Shown in pieces: positions 1-5,052 of a DNA stretch of 5,052 nucleotides (position 1 is the first letter of the stretch; every line of letters starts with the position of its first letter). A model generated the notes under the pieces. That model was not told the DNA's origin, did not search any database, and was given only the letters and a program-made list of their open reading frames with translations. This DNA comes from Pseudomonadota bacterium (GTDB taxonomy: Bacteria > Desulfobacterota > Desulfobulbia > Desulfobulbales > JAGXFP01). The stretch is taken from assembly GCA_030673265.1 (NCBI GenBank), contig DAOVJK010000235.1, positions 1-5,052 of the forward strand, read 5' to 3'. The translations under genes and the position numbers were made by a program.

Positions 1-372
1 CGGCGGAATGTCCGGCGTATTTCCACCTCAGCAATTGATCTGCTTATTCAATACCATTGGCCAGGTAATGTTCGGGAGTTGCAGAACTGCATGGAAAGGG
101 CCTTGCTGATCTGTGATGGGGATGCCATCAAGAGCTACCATTTGCCCCCTACTCTACAGACTTCCGAGGCGCCCGGGCAAAACAGGAATCCGCTTTCTCT
201 GGTGGCGACAGTGGAAAATTTCGAGAAGGAATTGGTTGTCGATGCCCTAAAGCGTTATGAAGGTAATCAGACCAAGGCTGCAGCACATCTTGGCACCAGT
301 CTTAGGGTTTTCAATTATAAGGTCCATAAACATAAAATTGATCCGAATAAATTTAAAATATCCAAAAAATAG
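1..372 (+). CDS. nifA: Sigma-54-dependent transcriptional activator, NifA-like, C-terminal part (5' end outside window)
   Basis: Open in frame 1 from the window edge to TAG at 370-372, giving 123 visible residues. The first part is the end of the AAA+ sigma-54 interaction domain, with the hallmark WPGNVREL motif at visible residues 20-27. A linker follows, containing HLPPTLQT, a stretch I associate with NifA of anaerobes. The C-terminus is a Fis-type helix-turn-helix (about residues 80-113: GNQTKAAAHLGTS, then RVFNYKVHKHKID) that would bind upstream enhancers. Such proteins hydrolyse ATP to open sigma-54 promoter complexes; NifA serves nitrogen-fixation genes. The N-terminal sensory domain (GAF in NifA, receiver in NtrC) is out of view, so NifA rather than NtrC rests on the linker and HTH flavour alone. 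Only two cysteines are visible (residues 30 and 37, C-x6-C), so the C-x4-C linker of oxygen-sensitive rhizobial NifA is not seen. It could regulate the sigma-54 promoter of the next gene. A TTG at 79 lies inside the conserved motif and is not the start. Confidence 0.8.
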   Translation, partial: RRNVRRISTSAIDLLIQYHWPGNVRELQNCMERALLICDGDAIKSYHLPPTLQTSEAPGQNRNPLSLVATVENFEKELVVDALKRYEGNQTKAAAHLGTSLRVFNYKVHKHKIDPNKFKISKK

Positions 373-408
373 TAATAAGTAAATAAGTCCTGTTTTTGGG
401 TGTATTTC

Positions 409-451
409 AAAAATCCGGTTTGTCACGATATTGTGATAAACCGGATTTTTT
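409..451 (+). terminator. Intrinsic terminator after the NifA-like gene
   Basis: AAAAATCCGGTTT (409-421) is perfectly complementary to AAACCGGATTTTT (438-450). The stem continues inward through a G-U pair (422/437) and TCAC/GTGA (423-426/433-436), leaving a small AT-rich loop. The 3' arm ends in a run of six T (446-451). The A-run on the 5' side means it could also act on the minus strand, although no minus-strand gene faces it. It lies 36 bp after the TAG at 370-372, so it probably ends the activator transcript and insulates the amtB promoter. Its inner part overlaps the first of two repeats described separately. Confidence 0.85.
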
Positions 452-467
452 GTAACAATATCGTGAT
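422..467 (+). promoter_or_regulatory. Two enhancer-like 16-bp repeats, putative activator binding sites
   Basis: Copy 1 (422-437) reads GTCACGATATTGTGAT and copy 2 (452-467) reads GTAACAATATCGTGAT: 13 of 16 identical in direct orientation and exactly 30 bp apart, close to three helical turns. Each is a near-palindrome with TCAC/GTGA half-sites, so copy 2 also matches the reverse complement of copy 1 (13 of 14 over the core). Relative to the start predicted from the sigma-54 promoter (about 569) they centre near -139 and -109, a normal place for paired activator sites. They do not fit the NifA consensus TGT-N10-ACA or an NtrC-like GCAC-N7-GTGC site. The binding protein is therefore unknown; the upstream activator or another sigma-54 regulator are candidates. 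Function is inferred from repetition and position. Confidence 0.5.
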
Positions 468-542
468 TTTTATTCGATTCAGCGCGTGTGGCTTATTAGA
501 AGAAATTCCATAATACAATGCGATAGATAGTTTGCTTGGGTC

Positions 543-558
543 TGGCACATTTATCGCA
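543..558 (+). promoter_or_regulatory. Sigma-54 (RpoN) promoter of amtB copy 1
   Basis: TGGCAC (543-548), five bases, then TCGCA (554-558). The essential GG (544-545) and GC (556-557) are separated by exactly 10 bases, and the site departs from TGGCAC-N5-TTGCA at one position. The predicted transcription start is near 569, leaving a leader of roughly 80 nt before the ATG at 650. A sigma-54 promoter fits a nitrogen-limitation-induced ammonium transporter beside a sigma-54 activator gene. Confidence 0.85.
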
Positions 559-649
559 AGTTCTGCGCGGAGTTACACGTTCAATTTATTAATGGGAGTT
601 CTATTTACTAACCGGTTTATTTTTCATCTTTGCGGAGGGATGACGATAA

Positions 650-1873
650 ATGATCAATTCGGGAGACACTGCCTTTATTCTGGCAGCAGCCGGCCTGGTC
701 CTGCTTATGACGCCAGGACTGGCCTTGTTTTATGCAGGGATGGTGCGCAGCAAAAATGTGCTTGGCACTATTCTGCAAAGTTTCATCATGGTCTCACTGA
801 TCAGTATTGAGTGGGTCTATCTTGGCTATTCGATGTCGTTCGGGCCTGACGTCGGCGGGGTTGTCGGTGATCTCTCCTGGTTCGCCCTGGCCGGGGTCAC
901 TACTGAGCCAAGCCCTGATTATGCCACGACCATTCCCCATATGGTTTTCATGATCTACCAATGTATGTTTGCGGTCATCACCCCGGCCCTGATCACCGGT
1001 GCTTTCGCGGAGAGGGTTCGTTTTGGCCCCTTTGTGATATTCAGTCTGGCCTGGGCGATCCTGGTTTATAATCCGGTTTGTCATTGGATCTGGGGGGCCG
1101 GGGGCTGGCTTGCGGCCTGGGGGGTTCTGGATTTTGCCGGCGGCCTGGTGGTGCATCTGACCTGCGGCGCCGGGGCCCTGGCGGCGGTCATGGTTGTCGG
1201 GCCGCGCAAGAATTTCGGGCGTTCAAACTTTATGCCCCATAATCTGCCGATGACTTTGCTCGGCACCGGCCTGCTCTGGTTCGGTTGGTTTGGTTTTAAT
1301 GGTGGCAGTGCCCTGGCCGCAAATGAGATTGCGGCGGTTGCTTTTGTTTCGACCCATCTTGGCGGGATGGCCGGTATGGCAATGTGGACCATGATGGAAT
1401 GGATCCGCGATGGCAAGCCGACCACTCTGGGCGCCGCTTCCGGCGCTATTGCCGGTTTGGCAACGATCACCCCGGCGGCAGGTTTTGTCGGGCCTAATTC
1501 GGCGATTATCATCGGTCTGCTGGCTGGTCTCTGCTGTTACTTTGCCGTCTCCTTCAAAAACAGACTCGGTTTTGACGATAGCCTGGATGTGGTGGGCATC
1601 CACGGACTTGGCGGTCTGATCGGTACCGTCTGCCTGGGCATTTTTGCCTCGAAGGCGGTTAACCCCGCTGGCGCAGATGGTTTGTTGGCTGGGAACCCGG
1701 CTTTTCTTGGCACCCAATTGTTCGGGATCGTGGTGGTTGGAGTTTATGCTTTCGTCGTCAGCTGGATTTTATGTAAGCTGATAGATATGAGCGTAGGGAT
1801 GCGGTTGTCTCCTGATGCTGAAACAATCGGCCTTGATCAGGCCGAGCATCGCGAAACAGCTTATAATACTTAA
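650..1873 (+). CDS. amtB: Ammonium transporter AmtB, first tandem copy
   Basis: A 407-residue inner-membrane channel of the Amt/Mep/Rh family that conducts ammonium/ammonia as a trimer. It is full length for a version without the cleaved signal peptide of E. coli AmtB, and hydrophobic helices run throughout. The pore residues are present: F107 and F216 (phenylalanine gate), W148 and S220 (external site region), D161, and the twin histidines H169 and H318. TM2 carries Glu54 in SIEW, where I recall Gln or Leu as usual. The C-terminal region that contacts PII is recognisable (GLDQAEHRETAY) but has HRE where E. coli has HGE, and its upstream acidic run is reduced to PDAE. ATG 650 is preceded by GGAGG at 634-638 with an 11-nt spacer; an ATG at 640 is out of frame. 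Expression is probably from the sigma-54 promoter at 543-558. By eye it is clearly paralogous to the next gene, at roughly 60 % identity. Confidence 0.96.
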   Translation: MINSGDTAFILAAAGLVLLMTPGLALFYAGMVRSKNVLGTILQSFIMVSLISIEWVYLGYSMSFGPDVGGVVGDLSWFALAGVTTEPSPDYATTIPHMVFMIYQCMFAVITPALITGAFAERVRFGPFVIFSLAWAILVYNPVCHWIWGAGGWLAAWGVLDFAGGLVVHLTCGAGALAAVMVVGPRKNFGRSNFMPHNLPMTLLGTGLLWFGWFGFNGGSALAANEIAAVAFVSTHLGGMAGMAMWTMMEWIRDGKPTTLGAASGAIAGLATITPAAGFVGPNSAIIIGLLAGLCCYFAVSFKNRLGFDDSLDVVGIHGLGGLIGTVCLGIFASKAVNPAGADGLLAGNPAFLGTQLFGIVVVGVYAFVVSWILCKLIDMSVGMRLSPDAETIGLDQAEHRETAYNT

Positions 1874-2021
1874 GCCCTTTTTACGGTAAAGCCTTAAGGA
1901 AGGGATAAGTGCCTTACAGGGAATCTGTAACATTTTGGGATCACAATTATTTTATTGGTTGCTAGTTTTTTGTGACAAGATCAAAACTAAAAGGCACTAA
2001 AAAATTAAGGAGAGAATTGCA

Positions 2022-3236
2022 ATGAATTCCGGAGATACTGCTTTCATGTTGGTGGCAACAGCCATGGTCATGTTGATGACCCCTGGTCTGGCCCTGTTTT
2101 ACGGGGGCATGGTTCGCTCCAAAAATGTGCTGGCAACGCTGATGCAAAGTTTTCTCTGTCTTGGGATTGTCTCGATTCTCTGGGTTGCTTTTGGCTATTC
2201 GATGGCCTTCGGTCCCGATGTCGGGGGCTTTGTCGGTGATCTGTCCTGGGCTGGTCTCAAGGGCGTTGGCACCGAGATCGGCCCTTATTCCGATACTATC
2301 CCCCATCTGTTATTTGTTGCCTTCCAGATGATGTTTGCGATCATTACCCCGGCCCTGATTACCGGCGCATTTGCTGAAAGGATCAAGTTCTCCGCCTATC
2401 TGGTCTTTACAATTTTATGGACGACCCTGGTCTATTTCCCTGTCTGTCATTGGGTTTGGGGTGGAGGCTGGATCGGCGGGCATGGCGGCCTTGATTTCGC
2501 TGGCGGTACGGTTATCCATATTAACTCCGGGGCCGCAGCTCTGGTCGCGGCGATCTTGATCGGTAAGCGTAAAGGGTGGGGCCGAGAGGCCTTCCATCCC
2601 CATAATTTAGGGATGACCCTGCTTGGCGCCGGAATTCTTTGGTTCGGCTGGTTCGGTTTCAATGCCGGCAGTGCCTTGAGCGCCGGTGAAATTGCCACGG
2701 TCGCCTTTTTTAACACTCAGGTAGCTTCCGGTGCCGCTGCGGTCTCCTGGATAATCATGGAATGGTTGACCCAGGGGAAACCGACTACTCTAGGTGCTGC
2801 TTCCGGCGCGATTGCCGGCCTGGTGGCGATAACTCCAGGCTCGGGCTTTGTCGGGCCTAATTCTGCGATAGTTATTGGCCTGGTCGCCGGGGCGCTTTGC
2901 TATTATGCGGTGCTCTCTAAGGCAAAGCTCGGCTACGACGATGCCCTGGATGTGGTCGGAGTTCACGGAGTTGGTGGTTTGTGGGGGGCGCTGGCAACAG
3001 GTCTTTTCGCTTCGACGGCTGTTAATCCGGATGGCGCCAATGGTCTTTTCTTCGGCAACCCCTCATTGCTGGGGATTCAGGCGTTGGACTCATTTGCGAC
3101 AATTATTTATTCAATTATAGTTACATTTGTTATTCTTAAGGGAATTGATTTAACCATCGGCTTGAGGGTAAGCTTGGAAGATGAGATTCAGGGGTTGGAT
3201 CTTACCCAGCATAGCGAGACTGGCTACAGTCTCTAG
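2022..3236 (+). CDS. amtB: Ammonium transporter AmtB, second tandem copy
   Basis: A 404-residue Amt/Mep/Rh channel, 148 bp after the first copy. The conserved pore set is complete: F105 and F213, W146, S217, D158, and twin histidines H166 and H315. Family signatures such as ALITGAFAER and WFGWFGFNAGSA are intact. The start is ATG 2022 with AAGGAG at 2007-2012 and a 9-nt spacer; like copy 1 it begins directly with (I)NSGDTAF and has no signal peptide. Its PII-contacting tail is nearer the usual form (GLRVSLEDEIQGLDLTQHSE), keeping acidic residues that copy 1 lost, but has HSE in place of HGE. I found no GG-N10-GC pair in the 148 bp upstream, so it is either read through from copy 1 or driven by a promoter I cannot define. 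It sits nearest glnB, the usual amtB-PII arrangement, although a repeat element separates them. Confidence 0.96.
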   Translation: MNSGDTAFMLVATAMVMLMTPGLALFYGGMVRSKNVLATLMQSFLCLGIVSILWVAFGYSMAFGPDVGGFVGDLSWAGLKGVGTEIGPYSDTIPHLLFVAFQMMFAIITPALITGAFAERIKFSAYLVFTILWTTLVYFPVCHWVWGGGWIGGHGGLDFAGGTVIHINSGAAALVAAILIGKRKGWGREAFHPHNLGMTLLGAGILWFGWFGFNAGSALSAGEIATVAFFNTQVASGAAAVSWIIMEWLTQGKPTTLGAASGAIAGLVAITPGSGFVGPNSAIVIGLVAGALCYYAVLSKAKLGYDDALDVVGVHGVGGLWGALATGLFASTAVNPDGANGLFFGNPSLLGIQALDSFATIIYSIIVTFVILKGIDLTIGLRVSLEDEIQGLDLTQHSETGYSL

Positions 3237-3244
3237 GTGGCGTC

Positions 3245-3395
3245 GCAAAAAATCCGATCTACTGCGTCGTAGCGCCTTTTCGCAGTCTGCGCTTAGCTGT
3301 TCGTTCGGCATACCATGTGTATGGCCTTGCTCACAGGTAAGCGAACGGAGAGAGACTCCGAAAACACACTACTCCTTGTTTATCGAAGTTTTTGC
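3245..3395. repeat. MITE-like structured intergenic repeat between amtB copy 2 and glnB
   Basis: The imperfect terminal inverted repeats are GCAAAAAATCCGAT (3245-3258) and ATCGAAGTTTTTGC (3382-3395), pairing at 12 of 14 positions. Between them lie several nested inverted repeats: CTAC/GTAG (3259-3262/3269-3272), AGCGC/GCGCT (3271-3275/3289-3293), CGTTCG/CGAACG (3302-3307/3342-3347) enclosing CATAC/GTATG (3309-3313/3319-3323), and CGGAG/CTCCG (3346-3350/3356-3360). The composition differs from the AT-rich DNA just before glnB. It resembles, from memory, multicopy intergenic repeats of Geobacter/Desulfuromonas-type genomes that begin GGCGTCGCAAAAA. The true edge may reach 3237, immediately after the amtB stop. 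No coding potential is convincing. Family membership is inference; the hairpins could also act on the transcript. Confidence 0.5.
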
Positions 3396-3466
3396 TTATC
3401 CATGCCCAGTTATTTGGCGAGAGTATCAAAATTAATCATTAAACAATTCCAAGTAAGGAGATTGTC

Positions 3467-3805
3467 ATGAAAAAGATCGAAGCCATTATAAAACCGTTCA
3501 AACTGGATGATGTAAAAGAAGCCCTTAACGGGATCGGCATTAAAGGGATGACGGTCTCCGATGTTAAAGGTTACGGCCGCCAGAAAGGCCATAAGGAAAT
3601 TTATCGTGGCGCCGAGTACGAAGTTGACTTTATTCCAAAGACCAAGATTGAAATCATTATCGATGCCGACCAGGTTGATCAGGTAGTAGAGACAATTCGG
3701 GATGCTGCCAATACCGAAAAAATTGGTGATGGTAAGATCTTTGTTCTGCCGGTCGAGGAGGTAATTCGGGTTCGAACTGGAGAGAAAGGTCGAGAGGCGA
3801 TCTGA
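3467..3805 (+). CDS. glnB: Nitrogen regulatory protein PII, GlnB type
   Basis: A 112-residue cytoplasmic PII protein, the standard family length. It binds ATP/ADP and 2-oxoglutarate and controls AmtB, NtrB or GlnE-type partners according to nitrogen status. The T-loop (about residues 37-55) carries GRQKGHKEIYRGAEYEVDF with the uridylylation target Tyr51 at 3617-3619. The nucleotide-binding GDGK is at 87-90, with Arg101 and Arg103 in the B/C-loop region. Lys3 and Asp54 match E. coli GlnB rather than GlnK (Leu3, Asn54), although the gene lies beside amtB, normally the place of glnK. The start is ATG 3467 with AAGGAG at 3455-3460 and a 6-nt spacer. No sigma-54 promoter is visible upstream. The gene downstream is glnD, encoding the enzyme that would modify this protein; spacing of a few bases suggests co-transcription and perhaps translational coupling. 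Confidence 0.96.
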   Translation: MKKIEAIIKPFKLDDVKEALNGIGIKGMTVSDVKGYGRQKGHKEIYRGAEYEVDFIPKTKIEIIIDADQVDQVVETIRDAANTEKIGDGKIFVLPVEEVIRVRTGEKGREAI

Positions 3806-3813
3806 TTAGCCAA

Positions 3814-5052
3814 GTGAAACATGAACTCCGCGCCAGTCGCGAGGCCCTCCAGAGGTTATGGGAAGATGGCTTAAGCGGTCGGCTGTTGCTTGATAAACAT
3901 TCTGAAACGATTGATGTTTTTCTACAAGATCGCTTTGCCGAATTAACCGAGGGCACCGGGGAAATGACTCTGGTCGCCCTCGGTGGTTATGGTCGCAGTG
4001 AACTTTTCCCCTTCTCTGATATAGACCTGATGCTCCTGCATTCCCGTTGGGTCGGCAAGAATGTCCTCGAAAAAACAGCCGAAGGAATCTTGTACCCACT
4101 CTGGGACGCCGGGCTGGAAGTTGGCCATAGTGTCAGGAGTGTTTCCCAGTGCCTTGGTGACTGTAAGAATGATTTTCATCTCCAGGTCGCCATGTTGGAT
4201 GGTCGCCTGATTACCGGCTCGGAGAAGCTTTTTGCGAAACTGGCAACATCCTACAAGAAGAAATTCATCGAGGGTCGCCGCCGCGATTTCTTAACGAAAA
4301 TGGCGGTCGAGCGGGAAAACCGTAAACATCTCTACGGCGGCCACAGTTTTCAGCTTGAACCAAATATTAAAGAGGGCCGCGGCGGCTTTCGTGATATTCA
4401 GTCCATGTTATGGTCTGCCCGGGCCGTCTTCGGTCTAAACGGGCTGGTAGCCATCGAAGAAGCAGGGGTATTCCGGCCTGAGGAAAGATCTGCTCTGGAG
4501 CAAAGTTTCGATAATCTGGTCATGATCCGCAATCGCCTGCATTACCTGAGTGGCCGCAAGAACGATCAGCTTTTTTTCGAGCATCAGGAAGGGATTGCCA
4601 AGGCCCTTGGCTATAAAGACACCCGGGGGGTGCTGGGCGTCGAGATATTTATGCAGGAGGTCTATGGCTATCTCGATACCATTGCCGTGGCCACCGATCT
4701 TTTTTTTGAACATATTGACGAAACCCTCGGTGCGGTGCGGCGGGTTAAGGGCGATGTTGTTCTTGAAAAGGGCTTGGCCGTAGTTAATGGTCGAATCCAG
4801 TTGACCGACCCGGAGTTATTGGTCCTGAAACCGATTCTGCTCTTTAAAATTTTCAGCCAGGCTGCCCGGACCGGGCTGCCAATCCACTTCAGAACCAGAC
4901 AGCTTGTCTCGGGCAGTCTCGGTCTCATCAATGATGATTTCAGGAGTTCCCGCCGGGCGGCCCATGAGTTTATCGATATCCTGGGCGCGGCAACTATTCC
5001 TTTACCTTTACTGACAACCATGTTGGAAACAGGTCTCCTCTCCGCTTACCTC
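3814..5052 (+). CDS. glnD: PII uridylyltransferase / uridylyl-removing enzyme GlnD, N-terminal 413 residues (3' end outside window)
   Basis: GlnD adds UMP to Tyr51 of PII when glutamine is low and removes it when glutamine is high. The frame is open from 3736 to the window edge. The nucleotidyltransferase motif GGYGRSELFPFSDIDL is at residues 57-72, with the metal-binding Asp pair D69/D71. The PII-UTase helical region follows, including KEGRGGFRDIQ at 186-196. The visible part stops at about where the HD (uridylyl-removing) domain would begin; that domain and the C-terminal ACT pair are out of view. E. coli GlnD is near 890 residues, so under half is seen. The start is uncertain: no ATG lies between the upstream stop (3733-3735) and the catalytic motif. 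GTG 3814 is chosen, but the only good Shine-Dalgarno, GAGGCGATC at 3794-3802, is better placed for ATT 3805, which overlaps the glnB TGA by one base. Function is well supported. Confidence 0.93.
   Translation, partial: MKHELRASREALQRLWEDGLSGRLLLDKHSETIDVFLQDRFAELTEGTGEMTLVALGGYGRSELFPFSDIDLMLLHSRWVGKNVLEKTAEGILYPLWDAGLEVGHSVRSVSQCLGDCKNDFHLQVAMLDGRLITGSEKLFAKLATSYKKKFIEGRRRDFLTKMAVERENRKHLYGGHSFQLEPNIKEGRGGFRDIQSMLWSARAVFGLNGLVAIEEAGVFRPEERSALEQSFDNLVMIRNRLHYLSGRKNDQLFFEHQEGIAKALGYKDTRGVLGVEIFMQEVYGYLDTIAVATDLFFEHIDETLGAVRRVKGDVVLEKGLAVVNGRIQLTDPELLVLKPILLFKIFSQAARTGLPIHFRTRQLVSGSLGLINDDFRSSRRAAHEFIDILGAATIPLPLLTTMLETGLLSAYL

Noticed and set aside
373..540. Search for NifA upstream sites (TGT-N10-ACA) between the activator gene and the sigma-54 promoter.
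   Set aside because: Every TGT and ACA in the interval was checked and none pair at the required spacing.
532..810. Plus-strand reading frame covering the sigma-54 promoter and the start of amtB copy 1.
   Set aside because: It lies in a different frame from amtB, shows no recognisable protein features, and begins upstream of the promoter's own start site.
412..1083. A 14-base exact match, AATCCGGTTTGTCA, at 412-425 (terminator) and 1070-1083 (inside amtB copy 1).
   Set aside because: The second copy encodes the conserved NPVCH stretch of the transporter, and the flanks do not match; most likely coincidence.
794..1717. Long minus-strand frames opposite amtB copy 1, with similar ones opposite amtB copy 2, glnB and glnD.
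   Set aside because: They are antisense shadows of strongly conserved genes, with low-complexity Pro/Ala/Arg-rich translations and no credible ribosome sites.
1876..1906. Possible terminator after amtB copy 1 (CCCTT ... AAGGG, with TTTA/TAAA inside).
   Set aside because: The stems are short and interrupted and no T-run follows, so it is not a convincing terminator.
3412..3435. Possible sigma-54 promoter upstream of glnB (TTTGGCGAGAGTATCAAA).
   Set aside because: GG is present but the base pair 10 nt later is AA, not GC, so the essential -12 element is missing.
3181..3435. Plus-strand reading frame across the end of amtB copy 2 and the repeat element.
   Set aside because: It overlaps the amtB coding end in another frame and runs through the hairpin-rich repeat; the Arg/Ser-rich translation has no recognisable features.

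Overview
The window is about 5 kb of ordinary chromosomal DNA holding a nitrogen-control cluster, with every gene on the + strand. The order is: the 3' end of a sigma-54 activator of NifA type (1-372), two tandem ammonium transporter genes (amtB copy 1 at 650-1873, amtB copy 2 at 2022-3236), a PII signalling protein gene of GlnB type (3467-3805), and the first 413 codons of glnD, the PII uridylyltransferase (from about 3814 to the window edge). The likely source is an anaerobic, diazotrophic Desulfuromonadales/Geobacter-like member of the Desulfobacterota. That rests on protein flavour, gene order and a family-like intergenic repeat, and has not been tested by a search.

Region by region: the activator gene ends at 372 and is followed by a near-perfect hairpin terminator (409-451). 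Inside and just beyond that hairpin lie two 16-bp direct repeats exactly 30 bp apart (422-437 and 452-467). A near-consensus sigma-54 promoter, TGGCAC-N5-TCGCA, sits at 543-558. Relative to the start site it predicts (about 569), the repeats centre near -139 and -109, a classic enhancer position. amtB copy 1 follows with a good Shine-Dalgarno. The 148-bp gap before amtB copy 2 has no sigma-54 promoter and no convincing terminator. The 230-bp gap between amtB copy 2 and glnB is mostly filled by a structured, MITE-like repeat with imperfect 14-bp terminal inverted repeats (3245-3258 and 3382-3395). glnB and glnD are nearly contiguous, and the glnD start is ambiguous.

How the genes work together, from established knowledge of the families: AmtB proteins conduct ammonium/ammonia. 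PII protein binds 2-oxoglutarate and ATP/ADP and blocks AmtB through its T-loop when nitrogen is sufficient. GlnD uridylylates and deuridylylates PII at Tyr51 in response to glutamine. NifA-type activators drive nif and related sigma-54 promoters. The window thus puts sensor, modifying enzyme, target transporters and a transcription activator side by side. I found no wholly new system. The most interesting signals are the paired enhancer-like repeats embedded in a terminator, the different promoter arrangement of the two amtB copies, the GlnB-type rather than GlnK-type PII next to amtB, and the odd glnD start.
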